Counted from the stretch's first letter, positions 12,580 to 26,084 are shown. The stretch is DNA of 64,000 nt from Peromyscus leucopus (GCF_004664715.2 NC_051063.1:117104829-117168828); one strand, 5' to 3'. The notes: a model not told the origin generated them from the sequence alone. Translations and numbers: made by a program.

Positions 12580-13590
12580 TAATTTTACTCGAAATTATGT
12601 TTCTGCAACTTACAGTCACATTGAAATAAACATAACAAATACACTCTTTAAAAGTCTTTTATTGAAATAAATAATCCCAATAATTTAAAGGGAAGGTATA
12701 GAGTCTCTATATATGAATATATAGATCTATATGAGCTATAGAATATATAGATTCAAGTGAATGTATAAAATATAATACTAGATATTTTTATGTTGAAATA
12801 TCTGACTTTACTAAATTGGAAATATGGATGGCTCACCTGTGGTTATACAGAAAGAAAAGGAAATGTTAGAATTCAAGCCTTGTCAATCCTAAAAAATCAA
12901 ATTAACAAGTTGTTGAAGCTAAAAAAACAAGCTCATCTATCAGACTTACTATCCTAATGCTTGGCTTCTCTTGACAACATCTCTGATAAAATAGTATATT
13001 TATGAGTTACATTAACTATAGCACATGGTTTCCCATCATAATAGATCAACAAATGGTATTTAATAATAATTCTAAAATTAGAAAATTTTAAGCAATTTCA
13101 TTCCAGGTGTATGATGTGTCAATAGAGTAATTGATCTGGTCCTTACCTAGATTATAAATATGTATGTAGATGAACATTAAACATTCCTCATCTTCTTAAT
13201 TGGAAGCTGGCTACTAAATTCCTCATGAAAGAAATAATAAATATCAAAAATAGTAATAGTAGTAATGCACATATTCTAATTTGTGTTTTATAGAAACTTT
13301 TAGAAACTCCGAATTATAGTATTCCAGATTGGTGTCTTTGGATGTAAAAAGATATGCTTTGTTGCCTGAGATTTTTTTAAATGAGTCAGAATCCTGATTC
13401 TTATATTAAAGAGAACAGTATGAGTGGCACATGCAAAACTATTGTACTTCATTCTAAATCTACAATGTGAATACTCATGTAGAGCAAATAATGTCTAAAG
13501 CACAAGTGTCTCACTAGGTTAATTGCTTTTTCAATAACTGTATAAACTGTATAAACAGCTTAGGCTGCCTTTTTCTATATCATACAACTC
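12580..13590. other. Intergenic, no recognised content
   Basis: AT-rich sequence with a small ATATAG-rich patch around 12700-12780. No gene or repeat family is recognised. Confidence 0.45.
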
Positions 13591-13595
13591 TGAAG

Positions 13596-13770
13596 AAGTG
13601 GTTATCACCTTGTGGGTCATGACCCCTAGGGTGGTTGCATATCAGATATCCTGCATATCAGAAGATATTTGCATTATGGTTCATAACATTAACAAAATTC
13701 CAATTTTGAAGTAACAAGGAAGTAAATTTATGTTAAAGGGTTACAGCATAAGGAAGGTTGAGGACCACTG
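13596..13770 (-). mobile_element. URR1 (hAT-Charlie) DNA transposon relic
   Basis: A 175-bp non-autonomous element whose ends are imperfect inverted repeats: AGTGGTTATCACCTTG on the left and AAGGTTGAGGACCACTG on the right. The interior contains the typical paired motif GCATATCAGATATCCTGC and GGGTCATGACCCC. No transposase is encoded. An 8-bp target duplication is at best degenerate. Confidence 0.8.
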
Positions 13771-14344
13771 CTTTAAGAGGTACTACTTTATGAGTAGTAC
13801 CACATCATGTACATGAATTGCTTGACCAGCTACAGGTCTGAGAACTTTACAGTTGTCTGTGTCAGAGACTGTTGAAAGTCTACTTTCTGTTCCTGTTAAG
13901 GTAATAGAAGCCATACTTTTTGCATGTCTCATACATGATAGCCACAAATGAGAATTTCTTTCTAAGTTAGCATTAATGAGATAATCATTGAAAGCTTAGT
14001 ATTAGCTCCAGGCTTGCCTTTAAAGGTAAGGCACCTCTACTTTGGGAGAAATATCAAACTAGTAGTGTGACATCTGGTAACAAGCGTCATAGAGTGGTTG
14101 GAACAAAGATAGAAATAACCTTGGCTTCTGAGCTGTTTCAATAAGTAGATGCAACATATAAGCTTAGAATTATATTTAAGAAAGAAATGGTTGTTTTCTT
14201 ATAATGCCTAAGTTTGAGTTTTACCCATGTAAACCTATCCATATCTCCCGTGTAGTGTTACGGACTTTTTCTTTTAAACAGTAAAATCCATGTGGTTTCC
14301 TTAAATCTTGGAACACATCCTTTGCTAATTTATGCTCATATGCA

Positions 14345-14765
14345 CTTTGTCTTCTGAGGGTAACTATTGCTGTGATGAAATGCCATTATCAAAAGCAAGT
14401 TGAAGAGCAAAGTGTTTGTTTTGCATACACTTCCATATCACCATTCATTATCAAAGGGAATTAGAGCAGGAACTCCAGCAGGACAGGAACCTGTAGGCAG
14501 ACATTGACAGAAAGGCCATGAAGGAGTACTGCTTACTCATTTGCTCCTTGTGACTTGTTCACCTGCTTTCTTACAGAACCCAGGACCACTAGCTCAGGGG
14601 TGGCACCACCCACAGTGAGCTGAACCCTCCCACATCAATCACTAACTGAGAAAATGTCCTATAGGCTAATAGCCTAATCTTATGGAGGCATTTTCTCAAT
14701 TGAGGTTCCTTCCTTGCAAATGACTCCAGTTTGTGGCAAGCTTACATAGCCAGCATACATTTTGT
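14345..14765 (+). mobile_element. Rodent dispersed repeat (unnamed here), copy 1
   Basis: It contains the phrases ATTGCTGTGATGAAATGCC, AGAACCCAGGACCAC and GCATTTTCTCAATTGAGG, which recur widely in muroid genomes. Copies at 38040, 50545 and 61800 in this window belong to the same family. I do not assign a library name. Confidence 0.65.
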
Positions 14766-14849
14766 AACCAACATGAAGAAACATTAATACGGTGTACCCA
14801 TACATTTCTTTGTATGGTATGAATATTTTAAAAATCATTAAATCTAGGT

Positions 14850-15540
14850 CCTAAATGAATTATCTTGCCATTTGTTTGTGATCAAGTTCCTTCATCAGTG
14901 TATTATAGTTATCACTGCACACATCTCTACCTTCTTAGCTAATTACCAATACACCTTTATTATTCTATGCTATTATAAATGTGAATGCGTCTTCTCTTTT
15001 CTCTTCATTTTTCTTTCTTTCCAGTGGGAGCATGAAACTCAAGACACTGACAATAGTAACAAATACTATACTATCAAGCTGCATTCCCAGTCTTCTTTTT
15101 ATGTTCTTACTTTGTTTTGTTTTATTTTTCAGATAGCTCAATGTTTATATATAACCTGAAATTTTGTTGAATTAGTTCTAAATGTTTTATGGTAACATCT
15201 TTAGAGTTCTCTCTATATAAACTCACATCATCAGCAAACAGACACAATTCTACTTCGTCATTTTTTTTTTTTCATTTTTTGAGATAGAGTTTCTCTGTGT
15301 AGTTTTGGTGCCTGTCCTGGATCTTTCTCTGTAGCCCAGGCTGGCCTCAAACTCAGAGATCCACATGGCTCTGCCTCCCAAGTGCTGAGATTAAAGGTGT
15401 GTGCCACTGCTGCCCCCCATACTTCTTCATTTTTTAATGTATGCTTTTTATGTTTTTCTCCCCTAATTTTCATGGTTAGAATGGTATAATAGTAAACTGA
15501 ACAGCAGTGAGAATAATGTTAATAGATCTTCACTCAAAAC
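14850..15540 (-). mobile_element. L1 ORF2 fragment, antisense
   Basis: The minus strand is L1 ORF2 reverse-transcriptase region. Plus-strand hallmarks are TTCCTTCATCAGTGTATTAT and CATCATCAGCAAACAGACAC. It is interrupted by the B1 at 15266-15419 and is inactive. Confidence 0.75.
15266..15419 (-). mobile_element. B1 SINE
   Basis: Minus-strand B1 inserted in L1. Target duplications are TACTTCGTCATTTTT (from 15251) and TACTTCTTCATTTTT (from 15420), one mismatch. Moderately diverged. Confidence 0.92.
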
Positions 15541-15574
15541 AGTGTAGAGATTGAAAAAACAAATCAATACTGAA

Positions 15575-16620
15575 GAAAAAGAATAAACTGGTACTATTTG
15601 AATCAAAATATACTAAAAAGCTATAGTGTGTAAAACAGTGTGATATTGGCTAAAAAAAAAACAAGTATAGACAATTTGGAAAGAAAAAAACAGCCTAGAA
15701 ATAAGCCCACATACCTAGAAATAATTTATCTTTGACAAAGGTACCAAGAAGAACAATCAGAGCCAGCTCATTCTTTTCAATAAGAAGTGCTGGGAAATAG
15801 GATATACACATAGAAAAAGATGAAACTAGACCTTAATCTCACACTAACTACAAAAAATCATAATGAGTTAATATCTAATTATAATATCTGAAGCTACTAG
15901 AGAAAATTCCTTAGACCTTTGGAATAGGTATGAGAATATTTGGAGCAAAACCTCAAAATAGTAGTAAACAAAACAAAAACATGAGTGGACTTTCATCTAT
16001 AAAAAATGCTTTTGAAGAGCAAAGGAAATTATCAACAGAGTAGAGATGATACCGAAGGAGAAAAGTTTACAAATTACAAATTTATCAGAATGTTTATATC
16101 TAGAATTTATAAGTAATTTCAATGATTTTATTTCCCCTAAATTCCAATTTTATAATCAGTGACAGATCTAAACATATATGTCTCAAAGGAAGGCATACAA
16201 ATGCATAACATGGGTATTTAAAAGTGTTCAACATCAACAATCTTCTTAGTAATGTGGCTTACTGATCTAGCAAGGTGACATCTCACTCATGTTGGAACTG
16301 CTGTCATGAAGAATATATGACAGATGCTTGCTAAGATGCGATGAAATGGAAAGCATTACACACTCAGTGAAAATGTTACTTATCAGTACACCCATTATTT
16401 AGAATAGTATGGAAAGTCATCTAACACTGAAATTAAACAACCATATAATCCAGTAGTCCTGCTAGTGGGTATATATCTAAAGGAAACAAAATTAGCATGT
16501 GGAAGAGCAAAATGAAGTGCTACTCACCATAGCTGAGATAAAAGAACAAAGTGTGGTAGATATACACAGTGGAATATTGTGTTTCATAAAGGATAAGAAA
16601 ACACAGACAAACCCCGATAG
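15575..16620 (+). mobile_element. Old L1 ORF2 3' fragment
   Basis: Degenerate sense L1 with the order expected for the C-terminal part of ORF2, for example GATATTGGCTAAA, then ACAAAGGTACCAAGAAGAA, then GATATACACAGTGGAATAT. It is much more diverged than the L1 tails elsewhere, so probably a mammal-wide old L1. Confidence 0.65.
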
Positions 16621-16799
16621 ACACCACATAAATCTTATGACTAATATGTTTATATTTTTATGTACTCATATAAAATTGAATGCATTTATGCACTGTATTT
16701 TGGGAATTCCCATTCATTGTTACTGCCTGATAACTCCACCTGGTGCTTTTTACCCATCTCCCTCACATCTTCATAGCCTCCATTCATTGTTTCAAATTA

Positions 16800-17290
16800 T
16801 TCATTTTTTAAATTTTAATAAAATTACATAATTTCACACATTCCTTTCATGCCCCTAAACTATTCCAATACATTTACTTACTCTCTTTCAAATCCATGAC
16901 CTTTTTCCCCTTATAAATACATACATGTGTACATCCCTAAATACATATACACAATCTTCTCAGTCTGTGTGTAACGTTACTTGCATGTACATTTTCAGGG
17001 TTTACCATTTAGTACTTGGATGACCAATTGGTGTACTTTTTTCCTGGGGAAGAATATTGCACTCTCAGCATTCCTTACGTGTCTGTGGTTTTTTGTGTAG
17101 GGTCAAGGCCTCATGGGCTTTCCTCTGTCCACATAAGCATGTTTATTGTTGTTTTTGTTCAGCTCATATTTAAGCATTCACTTTTTAATTGATAAACTCC
17201 TGAATACATATAGTACTGTCCTTATGCATGTGGTTGAGGGGCCATTTTTTGAAACACGGGAAAATTATTAGTAGTCATATTCCCTAAAGA
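16800..17290. repeat. Rodent interspersed repeat, family uncertain
   Basis: It contains phrases such as GATGACCAATTGGTGTAC and GTCAAGGCCTCATGGGC that I recognise as dispersed in rodent genomes. Similar material is present near 21061-21230, 21608-21975 and 41330-41700. No coding potential. Confidence 0.4.
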
Positions 17291-17344
17291 CAGTGACTCT
17301 CCAAATTAGCAATGTCATAGAATTTGACAATAGAATAATGGTTA

Positions 17345-18485
17345 TCAAAGACTAAGGAGAGGCATGGATAGATAAGAAATAAATTCATAGAATGGGAAAA
17401 GATCTTCATCTACCCACCTCTGACAGAGGGCTTATCTCCAAAATACATAAAGAACTCAAGAAATCAGACATCAAAATACCAATAACCCAATTTAAAAATG
17501 AGATACAGATCTAAACAGAGAATTCTCAACAGAAGAATATCAAATGGCTGAAAGACACTTAAGGCATTGCCCAACATCCTTATTCATAAGGGAAATGCAA
17601 GTCAAAATGACTCTGAGATACCATCTGATAGATAGACCTGACGAATGGTTAAGATCAAAAACACTAATGACAGCTTATGTTGTAGAGGATGTGCAGTAAA
17701 GTGAACACCCCTCCACTGTTGATGGGAGTGCAGACTTTTACAGCCACTTTGGAAACCAATATGGCAGTTTCTCAGAAAATTGGGAATCAATCTACCTCAA
17801 GACCCAGCTATACCAATCTTGGGCATACACCCAAAGGATGTTCAATCATACCGCCGCAAAGACACTTGCTTAACTATTTTCATAGCAGCATTAATTGTAA
17901 TATCCAGAACCTGGAAACCACCTAGATGCCCCATCAACCAAAGAATGAATAAAGAAAATGTGGTACATTTACTGAGCTCCTAGAGTCTTGCTGAAGACAG
18001 GGAGGAGGCCTTGCATGGGCCAGGGGCGTCATAGCAAGGAACCCATAGAGACAACTGACCTGAGCTCCTGGGAACTCAAGGACTCTAGACCAACAGTTAG
18101 GGAGCATGCATGGTACCAGTCTAGGCCCCTGCATGTGCATGACAGTTGTTTAGCTTTGTCTGTTTAATAAGGCTCCTAACAGTGAGATCAGGACCTATTC
18201 CTGATGTTTACCTGGATTTTGGGACCCTGTTCCCCATCCATGTTTGATTACCTTGGCCAGTTTTGACACAAGAAAGGAGCTCAGACCTGCCTTAACCTGA
18301 TATGCAATGCATTGTTTAAGCCCATGGGAGGTCTGTCCTTTTATGAATGGAAATAGAGGAGGAATCTAGTGGATAGGGAGGGGGTAGATAGGAATGGGGG
18401 AATGGGAGGAGAGAAAGGAGGGGAAACTGGTTGGTATGTAAAACAAATGAAAGAAATGTTATTTAAATAAAATAAAAAAGAAAAG
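17345..18485 (+). mobile_element. 5'-truncated L1 (ORF2 end plus 3' UTR)
   Basis: The ORF2 C-terminal region runs to about 17960 (CCTCTGACAGAGGGC, CAGAAAATTGGGAATCAA). A GC-richer 3' UTR follows, ending in an A-rich tail at about 18485. Stops interrupt the frame. No clean target duplication was found. Confidence 0.85.
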
Positions 18486-18489
18486 TAAT

Positions 18490-21030
18490 TAATTTTAAAA
18501 TTAAAAAGATAGATTCAGCATTTTATTGTACAGTAGGGGAACATAAAAGATAATCATGCTCCAGAATTTTTGAAGGTTACAGAAATTATTTTGAATATAA
18601 ATAATCTGTTGTGGGAAAGATGAGTAAAAGCCTAAAATGTCTGGTTGAAGCTCAATTTATTTATCTTGAATTTGTCAACAATGCTTTTTTTTCTTATTCC
18701 CACATTAGGAATCTGGAAGAGTAAATTTTTAAATGGAGTTGACTAGAGGGAAGGGAGGAGAGAGCAATATGAATTTATTTAGAATAATTTTATTCAAGTA
18801 TTAAAAGATATAAAAATGAATCAGTCCTTTTAATATTGTTCCTTTTCCATGAATGATGACAGAAAAAAAATTAACACTTGATTAGGATTGGACCATTAGC
18901 ACAGTAACAAACCTAAAATATCTATGAGTGTGAAACCTTGTTAAGGGCAGAAAGAAAAAAATCACTGTCACTCACTTCAAGAGTAATTTTGACACCTCTT
19001 CAAGCACAAAAAGGAAAAGAAATTTCAGGTGATCTATTTCTTGACACAACAGATTCAGGTTCAAACTCTAATATACCTCCATCAGCATCAATTTGATCTC
19101 CAGAAAGGTAACTGGACTTCCTGAAGTGTTGTGGATAGGTTGGGGCGGGGGGGAGGGGAGGGACGAAAAGTTTAACTGTAAGCATGGGAATTGTTCTTCT
19201 CATTTTTCCAGGGTTTGCAGTTGCAGTATATTTAAGTAGAAGCTCCAAGAAGAGAAATTTTAATAAATGAACTCACCAACAGCACAAGGTAATTTCAAAG
19301 AGCTCAGTGACAGATTCAGGACACATCCAGATTCAATCTCTAAATTCTCAAAAACTTAATTTTAAAGTCTATGAAAAAATCTATTCCAATTCATGATTCT
19401 TTATATAATTCTTTTTGATGAAGTTTTACTAAAAGATAAAGAATTACTTTATTTTTAATTTGATTGTCTTTTCATTTTGACTGATATATAAAACCGAAAT
19501 TTTACATGTTAATGGAGCACTAGGTGATGTTTCAATGTTTACACTGTGCAATATTTAAATGTAGAATCTAAGAATTCTTTATGCCAAAAACATTCAACAT
19601 CATTTCCTAGAGTCATATCTATGAATACCTATTAACCTATCTGCCCTCAGAAGTCAGCATCATTAAGTTTTCTACTAAGAGTCACTATGTTATATTCAAA
19701 TGACCCACTTTTTCCTTTCTCTTCATTGTAGATGTGACGCTCTGTGGGGAGAAATTTGGAAATCTAAATAATATAGAAAGCATGGATATCATTATCATTT
19801 ACCTGATCAGTATTAGGAATATTTTTGCTTTATGATCTTCCCCAGGCCAGTCCTACCTGAAGGATAGACTTCATTTGTGCAATGCCCAGCAGGTGCACAC
19901 TGAAATGGCCTTTGATGGTATATGTAGAAATAGCACATTTCAAGCAATACTTCCTCTTCCCATCTCCATGTAAATTAAAGTATTAAAAGAAAAGATTTCA
20001 AGCCCTAACTTTCCCAGTGTTCTCCTACAACTTTCTAAAATGTATTCCTCCCCCCATGTTGAGCCCTGTACTTTAAACAAACAGTTGCTTGATAAAGGGG
20101 CTGTTCTCTGTGGAAAATAAACGTTAAAAATACAGTACTGGTATTCAAGGGAAAATAAAGAATTAAAGAATGCCCAAGGAAACTATCACTCAAATTTAAT
20201 AGTTATTCTCTTCTATAGCTCCTTGAAGAGTCTTGGGGAAATTATGGGAGGGCAAATAATCAATATTAATCAGTAATATGTTTCCTTAATACTGTCTGAT
20301 ATATTTTTAAGGAAAATAAGTGAAAACTAACATCAGTCTTTAAACTCTACTCCCTTGGAGAATTTACCCAGAGGTGGACAGAATATTCTTTTTACTTTGC
20401 TCTTGTAATACATCTCTACCACAGTTTCCCCTCTCTTTACTTCTCCTAGTTTACCTCAGACTTCGCCTCTCCCCCATCCACTCTTCCTCCATTTCCCTTC
20501 AGAAAGGACCAGGCCTCACAGGGATATTAACCAAGTATGGTGTAACAAGGAGGCAATAACTTGTTAAGGAATGAATCAAAATCCTTTCTATACACAACTA
20601 TAAAGCACGAGTGAGAGAATTTTAAGAAAATCAAAAGTGCATTAAGGTATCATTTGTTTATGTAAAGCAATACTGGAAATTATAATGTTTTGGTTTCAAT
20701 TATTCTAAAACTTTGAAATAATCCCCACAAATCCCTTACCTTTTTTGGAGGAAATGAGAAAATGTTTCTAAACTTTGTTGAAGTATAAAATGACAAGAGC
20801 AGCTAGCATACGCTTGAACAACAACATTGGGAAGCTGTGTGTCAAAATTTACTATTACAGAGCTCCTACTGACACAGCATGACACTGGCACAAGAAGCAT
20901 GGACACATTAGTGGTGCCTGCTGGAAAATTTGGAAAATGACTCCCTTGGTATTTCATTAGAACTCTGGAGAGCATTAAAGAATAGGAATATTTTTTAAAG
21001 ACAAAATGTTTTGTTAATTCTTTGAAAGTT
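18490..21030. other. Intergenic, no recognised content
   Basis: Mostly unique-looking AT-rich DNA with a short G-rich run near 19143-19163. No gene, SINE or LTR is recognised. Confidence 0.45.
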
Positions 21031-21060
21031 TCACACATTGTTTTTTTTTTGTTGTTGTTT

Positions 21061-21230
21061 TTTTACATTTTATCCCCCTTCACCTGTCTCCTCCCAGATA
21101 CTTCCCATTCTGTACCCACCCAACTTTGTAGTTTCATTTTTTAAGGGTGCATCAAGTTCCATTAGTGCTGCCTGTATACTCTTAGGTGTGTGGCCATCTA
21201 CTGGAGGGTAAACAACCTCTCCCACCCACC
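21061..21230. repeat. Rodent interspersed repeat, left part
   Basis: Contains GTGTGTGGCCATCTACTGG. It appears to continue at 21608 beyond an LTR fragment and an A tract. Confidence 0.4.
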
Positions 21231-21234
21231 TGTT

Positions 21235-21520
21235 CTGATACCTAGCAACTATTTCCCAGAGTTGACTCAGGCTTACTACTTAGCTTTTACATTTTAAGTT
21301 AACCTGCAGTCCTTATTTATGCTCTGCTACATGGTGGTACCTTTACTAATATGGCACATTCATCACCTGCTCCCTCTGCATCTGGCTGTGACTCCTGACT
21401 CTACCCTTCTACTTCCCATCATTCCTAGTTTGGTCTCCCCACCTCTACTTCCTGCCTGACTACTAGTCAATTAGCGTTTTACTAAACCAATTTGCAGTGT
21501 ACAAGAGAATTTTTCCATAA
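21235..21520 (-). mobile_element. LTR fragment, TGCTGTGG family, truncated
   Basis: The body is shared with the LTR at 23080 (TCTGCATCTGGCTGTGAC, CTACTTCCTGCCTGACTACT, CAATTTGCAGTGTACAAGAG). Both ends are degraded and no target duplication is visible. Confidence 0.55.
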
Positions 21521-21567
21521 AATTGGAACATTTAGATTTACCACAGGCCTAGCATGTTAGATCTCAC

Positions 21568-21570
<3 letters not shown>

Positions 21571-21607
<37 letters not shown>
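21571..21607. repeat. Poly(A) tract, 37 bp
   Basis: Uninterrupted A run with no identified retroposon body directly upstream. Confidence 0.95.
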
Positions 21608-21609
<2 letters not shown>

Positions 21610-21975
21610 GAATCTCCCTCTGCGAGGAACTATCAGATATCAATACTTCCCTAAAGGTGGGGCTTCATAACCACCTACTGCCACCATTCTTAGATTTTGT
21701 CTAGATTCACCATGTGCAAGTCTTTTCTGTGTTCTTACTGGTGCAGTGAATTCATATGTACAACACTAGGAAACAGTAGTAGTTTTGTGGTCACCCACAA
21801 TCTTTAGATCTTACAAAGTTTCTGACTCTCTTCTACAATGAGTCTTGGGAGCAGGAGGCATTCTATTGCTAGCCCATTTAGGGCTGAACACTCTACTGTC
21901 ACTTTGCTGTATCTTTACCAGTTTTGAGTCTCTGTCTGTGTTAATCACCATCTATTCCAAAGGAAAAAAAAAAAA
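21608..21975. repeat. Rodent interspersed repeat, right part
   Basis: Contains GGTGGGGCTTCATAACCACC and GTTAATCACCATCTATTCC, the continuation of the repeat at 21061-21230. No coding potential. Confidence 0.4.
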
Positions 21976-22878
21976 CAAAGCTTCCATTGAGTGATTGTAT
22001 AGCCACACGTGAGAAGAGAAATTTTGATTCCTGTTTTATACCAATCTCAAATGAATTTTAAAGGTGAAAACTAAATGGCAAAACATCTACAAGATAATTC
22101 AAAAGATAATTGCTGTGAGTTTTAGATAATTTTTAAAGAGTGAGAAATATAAATCATAAAGATCATGATATATAAATTGTATTGCATTAAATTTTAAAAT
22201 ATCCATCCAACAAATAATTTCATTTTAAGAGTAAAAAAGAACAGTGAAATGATAATGGTTTTCATCCTTATATCAGTCAAATAGAACACTTAGAATGTTC
22301 AATGGATCCCATAAATCAAATAGGAAAAAACAGAAAACCCAACAGAAAAATTGGGCAAATTAATTTATTTTGAAGAGAAAATACCAAAATTATTAACATA
22401 CACAAAACAGTGTTCAATTTGATACATTAGAGACAAGTAGTTCAAAGCCTTACAAGTTAGAATACACTTGAAATCCCAGAGGTCAGGAGTCAGAGGAAGT
22501 GTGGGCTGAATTGTAGAGCTAGAGGAGTACTGGTGTGTTCCTTGTGGAAGTTGAAGGGGATTTCAAAGTTATATACACGTTAGAGAGAGAAAACCCATTC
22601 TTATACAAACTCACAGCAGAACTATGGCCTGTGATTGAAACCTTTTCGTAACAGCAAAATTCACAACAGTGAAAGAGTGGATAAGACTCATTCCCTAATA
22701 AGCAGTTACCTTATCCACATATCCTGTTCTCTCCCTCCATCAGTCCATTCTAGACACAAGAGTATGTTCTTTTTGGCATATCATATGATCTGTTATCAAT
22801 TCTGTAACTGCTACATAAAGGACTCCGTATAATATATGTAAGTGGATTTTTTTGTCCAGTTGTCAGTATTATTTTTAG

Positions 22879-22880
<2 letters not shown>
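21976..22880. other. Intergenic, no recognised content
   Basis: AT-rich DNA without a recognised gene or repeat family. Confidence 0.4.

Positions 22881-22938
<58 letters not shown>
22881..22938. repeat. (GT)n microsatellite
   Basis: 29 uninterrupted GT units. Confidence 0.98.
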
Positions 22939-22941
<3 letters not shown>

Positions 22942-23079
22942 GCATGTGTATTACCAATTCAATTCTTTTCTAGGTCAGAGCAAAAAGATTTGATCCATCT
23001 TAATTTGGGAAAACACTCTCCAGACATTAATTAATTCACAGTGTATTTTCCCTCATGGTTCAACTAAATGCTCATGAGT

Positions 23080-23453
23080 TGTAGACAGAATTTTCTGTCC
23101 CACCCAGTCCCACAGCCATTCAGTCCAAAATAGATACACAGAGGATTATATTAATTATAAAGTGTTTGGCCTATTGCTCAGGCTTATAACTAACTAGTTC
23201 TTATGCTTAAATTAACCCATAATTCTTTTCTATGTTTACCCACATGACTTGGTACCTCTTTTCAGTTCAACATTCTCATCTTACTTCCTCTGCATCTGGC
23301 TTGTGACCCCATCTTTGCCTTTTATCTTCCCAGAATTCTCCTAGTGTGGTTGTCCTGACTATACTTCCTTCCTGGCTACTTGACAATCAGCACTTTATTC
23401 AACCAATACAAGTGACAAATCTTTACAGTGTACAAGAGCATTATGCCACAGCA
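23080..23453 (-). mobile_element. Solo LTR, TGCTGTGG family
   Basis: A 374-bp LTR that starts TGTAGACAG and ends GCCACAGCA. Perfect 6-bp target duplications ATGAGT lie at 23074-23079 and 23454-23459. Same family and orientation as the LTR at 932. Class II-type integration. Confidence 0.85.
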
Positions 23454-23459
23454 ATGAGT

Positions 23460-24205
23460 TGAATGAGAAATTTCATCAACTTGATTAAACAGTTCAACAT
23501 ATCATGATGCTTTCCATAAATGTTGCCAGGCCCATCCTTATCCACAACTTCTACCTCTTTATATGCACTTTTTACACAAACCAGATGTGAACTGTGATAA
23601 TTTTGGGTCACGTCTCAATACTACTAACTTTCTCAGTTTTCTATGTGTATGACATGGATGCTTTGGTATAATTCAGTGCCTGGTAAATCTTATTATTGTG
23701 TAATCATTGTCTTTTCTTGTCTTTATATTGTTACTTAAACTTACCTTTCATCAAGAGTATCCTCTTACCCTATGCTAGTAATGTTCTGTTGTCTTATTGA
23801 TGGAGTAAAACTTTTCTATTAAACATATTTTCCATTCTCTCAATCACAGATTCTTTGTTACTGAAAACCTCTAACACTGGCACAATATAACACAATTATA
23901 TAAGTGAGTACCTCCCTGGAAATGCTACCTGAAATCACCAGCTGCCCATATTATTGAACTCCAATGTTATGATCAGGAACTAGATTTGAAATCCACATTT
24001 TTGCTCAACTTAAGGGTACTTTCAATACTAAATTCTTTTAATTCACCTTGAATCTCTTTAATACTAAATGAGTAAACTTTGAAAATAAGGAAAAAGAAGC
24101 CAGGGAACATGCATTTAATTTTGGTTATCCATGACTCTCCTGGACCCATCTCTGTGTTTAGTTGTACATATTGAGCAGCACTGACCTAAAGTAGTGATTT
24201 TGTTT
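23460..24205. other. Intergenic, no recognised content
   Basis: AT-rich sequence with no recognised gene or repeat. Confidence 0.4.
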
Positions 24206-24215
24206 ATGTGTGTAT

Positions 24216-24260
<45 letters not shown>
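24206..24260. repeat. (TG)n microsatellite
   Basis: A pure TG run at 24221-24260 preceded by imperfect units. Confidence 0.97.
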
Positions 24261-24261
<1 letters not shown>

Positions 24262-24639
24262 TTTTAGCTTGAAAGAAGCTTTTATTCCCCACATCTTTCC
24301 ACCAAGTATTTCTTAAACATATTTATTATTGCTCTAGGATTTTAGTCAATATTTTATCAAACAAATAAAAATTGACATGATCAGACTCTTTTAATAATCA
24401 TCCCTTCTAAGGCTCAGGGAGTCAGAGGGAAGAGGTCACATGGAGATCATTGGGAGGTCTCTGGTGCTCATTGATAACCTCCATTTTTATCACTTTAAAA
24501 TGATTTGAATAAAAAACTTAGAGTCTCACAAACATGTTGAGGATGACAATAAAATGGCTATTGCATGTGATGTTAAACTGTTGTCAGGCCAACGTCTGGC
24601 AAAAAGCAGAGCAAACTTTTACAAAACCTAAGAACACTG

Positions 24640-25215
24640 TAGAGAGAGCATTCGCCTATTATATAACTGTACAGTGTAGGAATAAGAGGGAGGGGAGGGC
24701 GCCAAGAAAATAAGGTTCTCTAAATGAACAAGATGGGCACGCATATGAACTCAGAGGGGCTGAGGCAGTATGCACAGGGCCTGAAAGGGTTTGCCCCAGA
24801 TGTGGTCCTAGAACTGAAAGGAGAAGTGGACACACACCTCCATCCTTAAACCAGAAGTGCTTTCCAGCTGATAATCATTTGCAAAAGGAAAATCTAGATT
24901 TCCTCAAGGGGTTCTCACTGGGGAACTAAACTATTCTTAAGGGTGGGCTACATGCCCAGCAGTAGATGGTAGATGGCCCACAGAAGATGACCACAATGGT
25001 CTCTTTGAATGTTTGTTTTTTTATAATGCCTTATCAGGGCTTTTCTATTTTTAAAATTTTTCTTATTATCTTTTATTTTGTGCCATACACACATGCACAC
25101 ACGCACGCACCACACACAGTAGTTTTTTTTTTCCTACTCTCTTTTTATACTATAGGTGCTTCTGTATATATATGTGAGAAAAAGACTATTTTTCATTTTT
25201 AAATAAAAAAGAATA
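24640..25215 (+). mobile_element. L1 3' UTR-like fragment
   Basis: Contains GTGGACACACACCTCCATCC and a conserved run around GTGGGCTACATGCCCAGCAG, then a T-rich and CA-rich stretch (25060-25150). This resembles the 3' part of Lx-type rodent L1s. It ends in AT-rich DNA without a clear tail. Confidence 0.55.
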
Positions 25216-25762
25216 CAATTTTAAAAATTTCCTCCAATAGAAAAATAAAAAGAAGAAGAAAAACAAATAAATAGAGGAGAAATGGAGTGGTCCCCACAGT
25301 GCCTCACCATGTTTAAGAAACACAGGCAAATAATTTGCTTTCCTTCTATAACTAAAAGAGACTGTCAACTTCCAAAGCCCTTATAGTCTGAAGTCTTTAA
25401 AGTCTCTCACAACTGATGAGAAAAATGTTAAAAGGTGAATTAAATAAGTCAAGAAAAGAGGCTGTGACTCTTTCTGTGCTCATATCTTACTGTATGTTAA
25501 TTATCTTACTACATTTTACTCATATTCCCCTGAGGGTGGGAAATAAATTGCCTTTAAAATCTTTCACATGTTGAGAAAAATCTACATCTAAAGTCTTAGT
25601 GCTAACACGGAATGCCATTAAGTTAGAATTCCAGAGAAACAAGAATGTGACACTAGGTTCTTAGAAATGGGCAATAAAACCTTAATAAATTCTTTTAACT
25701 ACGTAAGCAGTTTTCCTTCAAATTGATTTAGAGATTTATCAGCACTGAGATAGGTGGGTATG

Positions 25763-25824
25763 CGATAGATATATAATGAAAAATAGATGAGATATATAGA
25801 TGATACATAGATAGATGATAGATG

Positions 25825-25860
<36 letters not shown>

Positions 25861-25878
25861 TAGATAGATGATACATAG

Positions 25879-25914
<36 letters not shown>

Positions 25915-25950
25915 GATAGAAATGATAGAGAAGATAATGATAGATGATAA
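25763..25950. repeat. (GATA)n compound microsatellite
   Basis: Two long GATA runs (about 25820-25852 and 25880-25913) within imperfect GATA/GATG units. Confidence 0.95.
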
Positions 25951-26084
25951 AAAATCAAATTTGGCAGATAAGTTTTTTAAAAAACATTGATAAAAATGTC
26001 AGCTTCTTGTAATATTGGCACTACTGAAAATGCAAAATACTGTACAAAGGTTTGTTTTGTTTTGTTTTTTTTTTTTTTTTTACT

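Noticed and set aside
25763..25950. GATA repeats read as a regularly spaced array like CRISPR or an operator array
   Set aside because: A simple tetranucleotide microsatellite in a mammalian genome, without distinct spacers.
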